DNA from: Cepaea nemoralis
Taxonomy: Eukaryota; Mollusca; Gastropoda; Stylommatophora; Helicidae
DNA length: 64,000 bases
Assembly (NCBI GenBank): GCA_014155875.1
Contig: JACEFZ010005110.1
Location: 124,001-188,000 of the forward strand
Direction of reading: 5' to 3'
Within the stretch, counting starts at the first letter, position 1. Each line of letters starts with the position of its first letter. The translations under genes and the position numbers were made by a program. The notes under the pieces are model-generated. The model was not told where the DNA came from. It saw nothing but the letters and a program-made list of their open reading frames with translations, and made no database searches. Positions 1 to 9,900 of this stretch are shown one piece after another.

Positions 1-385
1 ATTGGTGTACATATAAAGTGTTAAGAAATTAGAAAAAAAGCTAACATTTAATAAAAACACTGAAATTAAAAATGGTTGCAGAGTCTGAATAACGTTTTAA
101 AAATTGTACAGCCAGACCTGAAATCATTTGGATCATAATCCATATCAGCAATCCTTTTCTTTCCAGATGCTGCAGATATCACAAGTGGTGTCTCTGGTTC
201 TGAAATATACAAACAACCTACACTAAAGGCATCTGATATGTTTTAAAACACAGACATCGATGTGATGGTTATTTAACTGTTAAGGCAGCTGGCATGATAC
301 TGTCCACATCACAGGCCGCGTGCCAGTCGGTCTATAAAAGTATGGGTCTAGCACTACATGTCCAATGCTCCTTGAGGCATATAGA
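1..385. other. No gene recognised, AT-rich flank
   Basis: I see no coding exon, RNA gene or known repeat here. The (ATC)n run beginning near 386 belongs to the LINE fragment that follows. Confidence 0.4.
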
Positions 386-826
386 ACATCATCATCATCA
401 TCAAGTGCCGTGCCGGCTGGCGTAGGCGTTCATGGCTCTCCATAGATCTCGGTCTTTGGTTTCCTGGATCAACTCTGGTGCTGATATTCCTCCATGCCAC
501 CGTCTCAATCCATCCAGCATCACTTCTCTTGGTCTACCTCTGCCTCTCTTCCCCTCGATCTTTCCAGTTGTTACGATGTTCTCCAATGCCTCTCTTCTCA
601 TCACGTGACCGAAGAAAGATGTTTGTCTCTGTCTTATTGTTGTATATAATGTTCTAGTTTCATTAGCCTGTTTCAGGCAGTCGTCGTTAGTTACTCTGGC
701 AGTCCAAGGAATTCGCAACATTCGTCTCAGGAACCACATCTCTGTTGCTTCTAATTTCTTCTTAATTTGTTCATTTACGTTCCAAGATTCACTGCCATAC
801 AGCAAAACTGGCATATAGAACAGTTC
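386..826 (-). mobile_element. RTE-type LINE, 3' fragment (reverse transcriptase C-terminus)
   Basis: An open frame of 137 codons at 401-814 encodes the region after the RT palm of RTE-type endonuclease-reverse transcriptases: LLYGSESW, then [39 protein letters not shown] and GRGRPREVMLDGL. The catalytic RT and endonuclease parts are missing, so this is a 5'-truncated dead copy. On the minus strand the stop is followed by GGCACTTGATGATGATG, a short trinucleotide tail. The same kind of tail ends nearly every other copy of the family here, so it marks the true LINE 3' end. The membership call rests on my knowledge of RTE/CFDP2-like proteins. Confidence 0.85.
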
Positions 827-1010
827 TTTTATTTAAATGTGTTTTTTTATGGGTTACAATTTAGATTAATAGTGTCTATTATTATTTAAGGCAATGTACT
901 GTTTTGTTTATGCATGTCTTTAGGACAATTATGATGTTCATATGATATTGTGTATTGCATTTTTACCAGTAATACCCTTCCTTCTAGGCTATAAATGGGA
1001 TATATAGTGT

Positions 1011-1051
1011 ACTAGCTGACCCGGCCCGGCTTCGCCCAGGCCCTGGCGGGG

Positions 1052-1095
<44 letters not shown>

Positions 1096-1720
1096 GTCTG
1101 TTTGTCTGTCTGTCTGCTTGTTTGTCTGTCTGTCTGCTTGTTTGTCTGTCTGTCTGACCCAGCCCGGCTTCGTCCAGCTCCTGGTGGGGAGCATCTCATT
1201 TAATTCATATAAGTAGTCATATAATTCTCCGTAATCCTGTTTATCACGCAGAGTCTCGTAGCAGGGCGAGAGCTGGGAGCGGTTCGACCCCCGCTGGTGA
1301 CTTGCGGGATAACTGAGCCGGCCGCTCAGAAAGCAATGGCAAACTACTGAGCGTAATCTTGCCAAGAAATCAACATACAGCTGAAAAATGCTGATGTTGA
1401 CAGCGATGTCCTGTAAAGGATATGAAAAACATTTACATTTAGTCATATAAGCTCCCGTTCCCGACTATCTGTCTGTCTGACCCGGCCCGGCTTCGCCCAG
1501 CTCCTGGTGGGGAGCATCTAATTTAATTCATATAAGTAGTCATATAAGCTCCCGTTCCCGACTATCTGTCTGTCTGTCTGACCTGGCCCGGCTTCACCCA
1601 GTCCCTGGTGGGGAGCATCTCATTTAATTCATATAAGTAGTCATATAAGTTCCCGTTCCCGACTGTCTGTCTGGTCTGTCTATCTATCTGTCTGTCTGCC
1701 TGCCCGTCCATCTCTCCCTC
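1011..1720 (+). repeat. CTAGCTGACCCGGCC repeat, amplified in tandem
   Basis: The GC-rich motif CTGACCCGGCCCGGCTTCG occurs near 1016, 1155, 1477 and 1580. The last three carry about 100 bp of following sequence (CTCCTGGTGGGGAGCATCT then TTAATTCATATAAGTAG), which makes a small tandem array with (CTGT)n spacers. A related copy lies on the minus strand near 27002, also joined to a (GATA)n run. This looks like the end of a dispersed non-autonomous element with attached microsatellite. I cannot name its class. Confidence 0.6.
1225..1439 (+). mobile_element. SINE-A insertion with 11-bp target duplication
   Basis: A tRNA-like B box (GGTTCGACCCC) is followed by the family core CAGAAAGCAATGGCAAACTA and the 3' end GTCCTGTAAAGGATATG. 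The insertion splits one unit of the surrounding array. It is flanked by TAGTCATATAA at 1214-1224 and again at 1440-1450, a target-site duplication expected of LINE-driven retroposition. The core resembles SINE 3' ends mobilised by RTE LINEs in other animals; that likeness is from memory. Confidence 0.8.
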
Positions 1721-1753
1721 CGTCTATCCCACCCTCTCTATCTATCGGGTCAG

Positions 1754-1836
<83 letters not shown>

Positions 1837-1852
1837 GATCTATCTATCTAAT
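1675..1852. repeat. (CTAT)n / (CTGT)n microsatellite
   Basis: This is a nearly pure tetranucleotide run, mostly ATCT from about 1754 to 1850, with mixed CTGT/CTGC units before it. A shorter ATCT run lies at 1051-1095. Confidence 0.95.
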
Positions 1853-1859
1853 CTTTAGC

Positions 1860-2209
1860 TTTTGATTTGATTTGATTTAGCCAGGGGACTTAACCTAAGA
1901 TATAGTAATGCTACTAAAAGTTATATCCCTTTATAGAATATTTCTTATGTTAAGTCATGTAATTACAAAATGAAATTTTAGTAAGTAAATAGATGAGTGC
2001 CCCCTAAGAAACTATTACAGTCGGTTGCACAGGAATGAAAGGAAGACGTGTAGAAAATTTCATCTCAATCGGATGGACCATTCGCGAACGCAGCAAATAC
2101 ATCCTCAACCACAAACATACAGTCTCTTTTATAGATATAGATATTGTTATTTCAGATAACAGATATTTATGTAGTTGTACGTTTGCTATTTCATACTGTG
2201 TATGAAATA
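1860..2209. other. Likely 3' part of the CTAGCTGACC-type non-autonomous element
   Basis: No gene is visible. The text TTTCATCTCAATCGGATGGA, then a stretch ending in TTTATAGATATAGAT near 2145, resembles the conserved ends of non-autonomous repeats common in invertebrate genomes. The call is from general resemblance only. Confidence 0.3.
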
Positions 2210-3050
2210 CAGGGAGGCCCCGCTGTACATCGCTTCGGTTTACGTCGTTTTGCTAAAACATCGTTGTCACATAGCAGACATAACTTCACTTTACGTCGCT
2301 ATGTTCCGCCATAATGTCGTCACCTATGTTGCTATGCTGCGCTCTCTTGCTAGCTTGATGAGACAGGGCTTTATTGGAAAAGATTGCCACCAAGGACTTA
2401 TATTTCGAAAGATAAGAAGACTGCACCTGGCTTTAAAGCTGGCAAAGATAGGCTTACTCTTCTTCTAGGTGGCAATGCTGAAGGAGATTTCAAGTTCAAG
2501 CCCTTACTGGTGTACCACTCACAGACACCAAGGGCTCTGAAGGACTACTCAAAGGAACACTTGCACATTACATGGCGTGCCAACTGAAAGTTTGTCACAA
2601 TTCTTTCAATTGATTGATGTGGCAATGGACATAATAAATGAGGATGACCTGAACAAAGAACGGAGCTCCAAAGTGTCGAGGGCAGACACAAGTGCCATCA
2701 ACTGTTACAAGGAGCTTTACTTAGAGGAAAGGAAAAAGGTTGTGTAGCAGACATTGGACACATTTCTTGTTCAAGCAAAGAAGAGTCAGGAAAAGAGGTA
2801 GGAAGAGGTTACAGTTTCATCCTCAGATGAAGAGGCAGAATTTAATGCCTCTACATCCAAATAACTCTACCACTCGCCCTCCAACCCACCTCTAATCAGC
2901 CAATAAATATCAACAACCATCAAAATAAACATTACATAATACACTGTAATTTATTTAATTCTATGGGAAATAGTGTTTCGCTATATGTCGTTTCACTTAA
3001 AGTCACGTTTTCCAAGAAAGTAATAACCAACGTTAATCGGGGCCTCTCTA
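2210..3050 (+). mobile_element. Tigger (pogo-like) DNA transposon, internally deleted
   Basis: The element starts with CAGGGAGGCCCCG and ends with the inverted match CGGGGCCTCTCTA, with TA on each side (2208-2209 and 3051-3052), as expected for a Tc1/mariner-superfamily insertion. A transposase remnant at 2384-2587 reads MPPRTYISKDKKTAPGFKAG then DRLTLLLGGNAEGDFKFKPL and VYHSQTPRALKDY, which is the central DDE region of Tigger transposases. The rest of the roughly 1.5-kb frame is absent or broken by stops, so the copy cannot make active protein. Confidence 0.85.
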
Positions 3051-3687
3051 TACTTTCAATTTTGCTTGCTATTTATTTTCATTTCTGTCAGTTTTAATGA
3101 TATTCCTACAGCTTTTCAATAAGTGACTTAAATTATTAGTATATTACGAGCGAGCTTCAAATGAAAACCTTAATCTTTTTTTTGGGGGTGAATATATTCT
3201 GAAAAAGTAAAGAGAGTATCTGCCTGCATGGCGAAGAACCACCAGTCTGCACACCAATAAGCCAGACATGGGACAACGGATACTCACGCAAACCTCAGGT
3301 CCTGTATGACATACCATTGACGTTGGACAACAGGATGTATTCATCCGACATACAGGACTTCATGCTGGAGTTCACAGCCAGCGAACACAAGCAAGCAAGC
3401 AACCAGTAGTCGAGTTTCATCGTGCCGTGACCGGAAATGAAAACCGAAATCATGTACGGAATCATATAGCCATGATTCACCGTGTCTCCCAATTCGCGCT
3501 AGTTCAAACCATGCATTCTTTCGACGTCATTCATTCATTCAAATCTCACGTGACAATAACACACGTCATCCGGGGTTTTCCAGGAAAGGTATGCCTAATA
3601 TTCCGTGCACAGCGATTGGTTGAAATCATCGTGACCTTTTATATAAATAACATTATATTTCATACTTACCGTAATTAATGTTTTAAA
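3051..3687. other. No gene or known repeat recognised
   Basis: The short open frames on both strands have no recognisable family and no splice context. I see nothing further. Confidence 0.4.
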
Positions 3688-4586
3688 GGCGCTGGTAATA
3701 GATAGGCATAACTTTTAGATGAAGTTTCAAGTTCTGCATGCAAATTTACATATATTTGGAAAGTTTCATCGCTAGACAAGCTTAACTTGTCGATGAAATG
3801 AGCATTTTCTGCAAAGGCGTGTTTTTGTTCTTTGTGCATTATTGATCGGACCAGTATGTACACTTTGTAACACTATTATGGTGCTGGTAATAGATAGGCA
3901 TAACTTTTAGATGAATTTTCATGTTCTGCATGCAAATTTACATATATTTGGAAAGTTTCATCGCTAGACAAGCTTAACTTGTTGATGAAATCAACATTTT
4001 CCTTGAAGATGTGATTTCATGAATGGGGAAATGCATGGCAATGGGCCATGGTGGCTGCGCATGCGCATATCGTTTGGACTGGCATGTACACTTTCACTTT
4101 TTAACACTCAAAACACACAAAACGTGCAATTTGAACTACTAAAGTTAAAGAGAACACAAGTTTAAAGATTAATAATAATTTATTTATATACTTGTGCTAT
4201 TTTTTAATCATTTAATGTGACAGAACATATTTTTGAAGTCAATTTTCATAATCCACTTATGACACGTGTTGGTTGAGACCAACCGCGCATGCAGAGAAAA
4301 ATGGAAATGGCACGCTGAACCGTAATTAATTTTTTTTACTGCTGTAGATAGAACGTCTTCAATTATATATGTATTTTTGAATTCTGCATACAATTTTAAA
4401 TATATCTGGAAAGTTTCATCGTGCTAATTGCTTCTGATGTGGATGAAAAACAACATTTTCTGCGAAGCGTGCCTTTGTGAATGGGATTAAAATTAGGTGG
4501 AACTGCGGTAAAGCTGTGAGAGTGTAAACAATATAAAATGACACAAAGTAGTGCAGCTTTACATAGCAGAATTAAGACACATACAG

Positions 4587-4613
4587 GACGTTGCGGCGAC
4601 TAGCCTTCATCAG
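4587..4613 (-). ncRNA. Hammerhead-ribozyme-like core, left arm
   Basis: Read on the minus strand: CTGATGA (box 1), a short GGC/GCC hairpin standing for stem II, GCAA where active hammerheads have GAAA, then the self-complementary ACGT and the cleavage-type triplet GTC. Penelope-like elements are known to carry minimal hammerheads with very short stem III. The A-to-C change in the second box probably weakens or abolishes cleavage. Stem I is weak. Confidence 0.5.
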
Positions 4614-4971
4614 CAAACAAACACATTCACAAACACAACATACAGTCAAGGAGATCTCCTGTGACTACATCAGAAGGCGACGACAGGACGAGAAGAGCAA
4701 AAGCATGAAAAATGAAGGCAATGAAGAGATAATGAGAACTGAAAAAATGTTAATTGAAAGAAATGTTAATTGAAAAAAATGTTAATTGAAAATTTCAATT
4801 AAATTTGTTTTCAATTAAAATTTTTTTCAATTAACATTTTTTCAGTTCTTGTTTTCTCTTCATTGCCTTAATTTTTTCATGCTTTTGCTCTTCTCGTCCT
4901 GTCGTCGCCTTCCGATGTAGTCACAGGAGATCTCCTTGACTGTATGTTGTGTTTGTGAATGTGTTTGTTTG

Positions 4972-4998
4972 CTGATGAAGGCTAGTCGCCGCAACGTC
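4972..4998 (+). ncRNA. Hammerhead-ribozyme-like core, right arm
   Basis: This is the mirror copy of the motif at 4587-4613, with CTGATGA at 4972-4978 and GTC at 4996-4998. A transcript through the whole palindrome would carry one core in sense and the other in antisense orientation. Confidence 0.5.
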
Positions 4999-5550
4999 CT
5001 GTATGTGTCTTAATTCTGCTATGTAAAACTGCACTACTTTGTGTCATTTTATATTGTTTACACTATGTGAATGGGGAAACGCAAGGCCATGTGCGTTGGC
5101 GACTGCGCATATTGATTGAAATGGCATGTACACTTTCACATTTCAACACTCAAAACATGCAATTTGACCTACAAAAGTTAAAGGGAACACAAGTTTAAAG
5201 ATTATTAATAATTTATTTGTATACTTGTACTATCTTTTAATCAGTTAACATGACGGAACATATTTTTGAATTTCATAATCCGTCTATGACCCGTTGGTTG
5301 AGACCAACCTCGCATGCGGAGAAAAATGAACACGGCACATTGAACCGTAAATAATTTTTTTCTGATGCTTGCAATAGAAAACCATCAATTGTAGATGGAT
5401 CTTCGAATTCTGCATCAGATTTTTCAGAAATTTTGAAAGTTTCATCGCTAACTTGCTTTAATTGTGGTTGAAAAACAGACGAAAATGTTACGATCATAAA
5501 ACCCAAAATGGCGGATTGACTATATAAATATCTTTGTCGAACAAACATTG

Positions 5551-5623
5551 TGTTCTCGCTAGCGTAGTCGCAAGCATTCCGCCTGTCACGCTGGAGACCG
5601 GGGTTCTCTTCCCGGCTGGGCAT
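5551..5623 (+). pseudogene. tRNA-Asp(GTC)-like pseudogene or SINE head
   Basis: The stretch CCGCCTGTCACGCTGGAGAC matches the anticodon arm and variable loop of animal tRNA-Asp with anticodon GTC. An A-box-like TAGCGTAGTCGCAAGC precedes it and GGGGTTCTCTTCCC stands for the T arm. The B box is altered (GGTTCTCTTCC in place of GGTTCGATTCC) and the acceptor ends do not pair well, so a working tRNA is unlikely. Confidence 0.6.
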
Positions 5624-6170
5624 ATTTTTAATAATTAATTTTTCACAAAATTATAAGGTGATATAATAGAAACTATTAAACATTACGAACTAAAATATTA
5701 TATAGAACTAAGAAACTGGAAGTTTGTGAATAAAGTGTGCTCTATGGATCTGTGCAAGCTGCCGACTGCTAGGGAGCGCATCCCACAGAGGCAGCGTATG
5801 ATCGCGCATCGGAATCGATGAATCCAATAGATGTCTTTGTTTAATGTGAATTTTAATTGCCATATAAAATATTGCCCCTGAATCAGTATAGTTTCATCGC
5901 TAAACTTGCTCGAATTGTGGTTGAAAAACAGATTTTCTGCGAAGATGTGACTTTGTGAATTGGAAACCCATGGGTCATGACGGCCGCGCATATCGATTGC
6001 GCTACACTTTTCAACACACAAAACGTGCGATTTGACCTACTAAAGTTAAAGAGAACACAAGTTTAAAGATTATTAATAATTTATTTGTATACTTGTACTA
6101 TTTTGTAATCATTTAACATGACGGAACATATTTTTGAAGTCAGTTTTCATATGACCGTTTGAGACCATCT

Positions 6171-6610
6171 CGCACGCACATCCGCTGGTGAAGGTAATCT
6201 GACTAATCGGACACACTGGAGAGCTCCACTTACGGGTGAATAGCATGAGAAATCGCAACTCGTCTCACCTTCACAAAAATGTGAATATCTTCACTTATAA
6301 GTGACATACAGGCATCATTGAGGTACCAATAGATTTTGAATTTCAAGGCCTATCTTCTGTGGCCGTCTCATTAGTAAATTCTCAAATTTAAAATCGTTAT
6401 AGGACTGCCTTCCAGTAGCATTTGTCCAGAACTTCAAGATCAAGATCTGTAGAGATATGAACGCTACGACATCTGTTATGGCACATAATGGTAATGAGTC
6501 ATGACTAATTTAACCAGTCTAATAGTGACATAGTTCTAATAGTATTACTATTAGTAATAATGTGAGTAATGTCTAATGTCAAATTCTAAAATGATAACGA
6601 GATAACTCAC
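6171..6610. other. No exon recognised; intron side of the divergent gene
   Basis: If the minus-strand exon at 6611-6749 is real, this stretch is the start of its first intron. I see no second exon here. Confidence 0.35.
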
Positions 6611-6749
6611 GACCTCCTCCGCCTCTTTGCTGAATTTGTCGAGCTTCAGGACTACTGCCTTCGCTGTGAACGTTAAGTTCATCCTCCAAATCATCTCTGT
6701 GCCGTTTTGCTGGTGGCTGATTTTCTCCCAACTTTTTAGCTTTTGGCAT
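6611..6749 (-). CDS. First coding exon of an unidentified protein, head-to-head with TXNDC9
   Basis: On the minus strand ATG at 6749-6747 opens a frame of 46 codons plus one base, ending at a consensus donor GTGAGT (6610-6605). The peptide begins MPKAKKLGENQPPAKRHRDD, continues LEDELNVHSEGSSPEARQIQ and ends QRGGGG. It is rich in charged residues and carries two basic clusters (KAKK and KRHR) that could be nuclear localisation signals, followed by an acidic, disordered-looking stretch. I do not recognise the family. Support comes from the open frame, the donor, an A at -3 of the start codon, and the position directly opposite a conserved gene start. Later exons would lie at lower coordinates or beyond the left edge, and I could not find them. 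The longer open frame on the same strand, in another frame, is a shadow. Confidence 0.55.
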
Positions 6750-6928
6750 GATACAATTTTAAACAAATAACAAAGCCCGTTGAATGTCTTCGAGTCTCAG
6801 CTTGACGGAGTAGTTAGTAGTACACTGTAGCAGACGAGAAAGTTGGCGCGGATAGGGGGAATGAACTCTGATAACAAGTAGCGGCGGAAGTTTATTTGTG
6901 GTTGTCTTTCTTGTTGGCATGTTTAAGA
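6750..6928. promoter_or_regulatory. Probable bidirectional promoter
   Basis: Only 179 bases separate the start codons of the minus-strand exon and TXNDC9. The gap has CpG-bearing text such as GTTGGCGCGGATAGGGGG and no obvious TATA box, as is common for housekeeping pairs. An ATG at 6919 opens an out-of-frame uORF of ten codons that overlaps the TXNDC9 start and could lower its translation if transcribed. Confidence 0.5.
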
Positions 6929-6994
6929 ATGGCGGCTTCAGTAACAGTTGAGAAGGCCGATCAAATTATTGATGACATTGCGCTAGAGCGAGAA
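6929..6994 (+). CDS. TXNDC9: TXNDC9 coding exon 1
   Basis: 22 codons, [20 protein letters not shown] then RE, ending exactly at donor GTAAGT (6995-7000). This ATG was chosen because it is in frame with exon 2 and the preceding ATG at 6919 is not. Confidence 0.85.
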
Positions 6995-9900
6995 GTAAGT
7001 CCGCCGTGTTTTAAGCGGGTTATGTAAATATTTCATTGTCCTTTCTGCCATTTATTCCCTATTTAATCATAGACCAACAAACTGACGCCAAGCTATTCTA
7101 TATTTCTTACCTCTTTCACTTCTTTCATGTCCTTCCCATCCAATCAATCCATTTTCATTTTGTGATAGTGATTGGCAATTCCATTCCTTCCATTATTATA
7201 CGTGATTGTCATTTCATTTGTCATATTAATAATGGCAAAGTGAGGTAATGTACAACGATCCCAAATCAGGTTAATGTGAGCAGGTGGCAAATGGAACTTG
7301 AGAACAGCTCATAAGTAAAGTAGTTTTGGGTATGATCGAAGTTCACAATTGACAATTGTTGGCAGATGATTTTTGTTACATAGGAATTGGCTGTGCTATA
7401 ACTAGCAATTTTGGTAAATATTTAAAAACTGGGTTTTTACTTATGAAATCATAACAGTTGGATACAGCTTGACAAGATGAATCAAACGGTATCTCAATGA
7501 AGAGTATACATTAATTCTAAGCGGAGTTATGAATTTTTGTGTGTCGTAATTTAAAATCAGGAAGTGTAATGATGCCCTAAGACAGTGGTTCTCAACCTTT
7601 TTTGGCCCGTGCCCCCTTTCACCATATTTTTAGGACGTCATTCCCCCCTCACCATATTTTTAGAACGTCATTCCCCCTCTTTCGTATTTCCTCCCTAAAA
7701 ATTTCCCCCTGCCCCAACACAGTATACGTAATAATTGAAGCTAAATTTAATAGCACATACTAAAACAAGTCTAGTCGTCCACATAAAATGTGATTTGTGG
7801 GTCTACTTACTTTATAAAATGAATTTTAGAAGGGTGAGACGTACAGAACAGTAAAGTATGAAGGGAAAAACAAGATCAAGGTAATCGGTTCTTGTATTAA
7901 CGCAATCTTGAAATAATCTTCATTCCCCCCTGGAAACCCCAAAATTCCCCCCTGGGGGGGGAGAACCACGGCCCTAAGAGATAGGGGAGATTGTATCGCG
8001 GCTCATTAAATTGGAAGCTGAAAAATTCTGCCTTCTATTACTGTGGCTTGTTTAATTTTAAACGGACAACATAGACCCATATATCATTGCGTCCGGGGTG
8101 ACGAGACCTAACTTGACGTATTATCTATTTTTCAATAGGATGTGCCGTGACCTAATTATCAATTAAAAATGGCCAGCCAATTTATTATTCATTAAAAGTC
8201 TGTCACATTGCTAACAAACCTGGTAAGATGTATATTTTATTGTGCGTTTTGGTAACAGGAAAGTAAAGGTCACATTCCTCTTTTGATAGAATGTCGAGAG
8301 GATCAACTTCATTGCACCAGGTTTTACCCCATATGGCTCGGTCTCTTTCTGCATGGCGGCCTGCCGAAGGCATCGTACAAAGCACGAGAGTCTCAGAGTC
8401 TCTGACTAAAATGCACTCGACTTTTAAGACTTTTCGATAGGATGTGCTGTGACCTAATTAATAGTTAAAAATAGCTGCCCATTTATATTAATTAAATGTC
8501 ATGTGAAATGTTCGTCGTTAGTAAAAGAACAATTCATGAAAATGTACTCATATTGTCTTAATGTACCAGCTGCATTCCGACAGCTTTCTTTTGTTGATTA
8601 AATATCATGCATTAATGTAAGTAAATAAGTTTGTAACTGCTGCATAAATTAAGCAGCAGTTAATTAATTATTAAAATATTAAATAATAAAAATAAAAATA
8701 TTAAATAATTAAATATTCACTAAAATTGATTTCTACTTCTGCTCTATAATTACACTGTTCTGTATCTAATAGTGAGCAATTAATAATTAAATACTAACTT
8801 ATTTAAAACATATAACTTATTTTACAGTAAATTAAGTTGCATGTCCTTCACAGGACGTAGCAGTCAACCCCAGCATTTTAATTTATGTACTGCTGCGCTG
8901 TTTAGAAAAAAAGTACTCCTTACTTACACTACTTAAGGTTTACAGACGGGTCTGAAAACTGGCTTTCAAAATTATTTTCAGTCATGTCAAATGCTGAAAT
9001 ATTATACAAGTACACAGATACATTACTGCTACAAATGACACTTGTATTCTGTTTAATTTTAGTAGTTAAATTACCAGTTCTAATTATAAATAAATACAGG
9101 TCCGCTATAGTTTATTGTATGGGTGCCGCAATCTTGAATTTTGTGTTATGACGGCCATGTCACTAAATATCTTTTTCCTGAATGCCAGCAAACACCAGCA
9201 ATGTTGAAACTCTTCACATTTATGTAAAATTGAACGGGGGATTAAAAAATGCAACAAAAAGTTAAGGTTTCTTTATACTTCAGGAGTTATAAGACAAATT
9301 AGCTTCGTGAATAGACTCCAAGAAATTAAAGAGAAAACAGTTTCTCGGCCTCAAACTCTTGGCGCCTAGCAGAAGGACCTCTACTGCAAATATCAGAGTA
9401 GTTTTCCCTTTCGTCGCTGGTTTCGAATAAATCAAATCTAACCGGACATGGTAACAACCGGAAATGAATCGTTGGTCGCAAAGAATAGCGCGCGAAATCA
9501 AAATTGGGTAGCCCCCCCCCCCCCCCCCCCCCCCCTAAAGGGCAAAGTTTGATAACTCTGACATTACTACTATAACTATATGGACACAGACCAGTATCTT
9601 ATTTAGTCCTCTTTTTGAGCGGAGTGTATCACACATAATTATGCACCTCAAAGGCCAATGTGTTTGACTTTGGTATGCATCTGTGTAAGGTTTACTTTAT
9701 CTAGACACATTTTATCTACTCTCGGGTAGGTTTACCATTCCTAGCAAATTTTGCCAGCGCATTAGCCTTGCGGCCTACTCTTTGCAACCTTCAACTACTG
9801 TATAATTTGACATACACAACTTACACATGGGGGAGGGGGGGGGTGCTGTTTTTTTTCATCCTTATCTGAGAAGGATAGATATTTAATCTCACTAGCCAAG

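Larger units (their letters stand above)
4521..5064. repeat. 544-bp near-perfect palindrome containing Penelope-like ends
   Basis: The sequence from 4521 reads as the reverse complement of that ending at 5064, with a centre near 4792 and only a few mismatches. Each arm holds GACGTTGCGGC then GCCTTCATCAGC, the sequence that also lies 3' of the Penelope-like fragment at 11.4 kb. The centre is AT-rich, with repeated TGTTAATTGAAA. The palindrome sits inside the long-period repeat and splits one copy. It could be an inverted pair of Penelope-like terminal pieces or a foldback element. I cannot exclude an assembly artefact. Confidence 0.9.
3688..6170. repeat. Long-period repeat, three diverged copies
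   Basis: Blocks recur in the same order: GGAAAGTTTCATCGCTA, then AAACGTGCAATTTGA, then AAAGTTAAAGAGAACACAAG (near 4141, 5174 and 6042), then AACATATTTTTGAA. The first two copies are 1033 bp apart, which falls to about 489 bp once the 544-bp palindrome between them is removed; the next spacing is 868 bp, with extra sequence that includes a tRNA-like piece. A shorter first half is duplicated at about 3688 and 3880. No protein is encoded. Confidence 0.7.

Noticed and set aside
4591..4773. Small plus-strand ORF in the palindrome
   Set aside because: Low-complexity basic peptide without a family; both arms of the palindrome are non-coding Penelope-like end sequence.
5551..5623. Functional tRNA-Asp gene
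   Set aside because: The B box is altered and the acceptor stem does not pair, so I list it as a pseudogene or SINE head.
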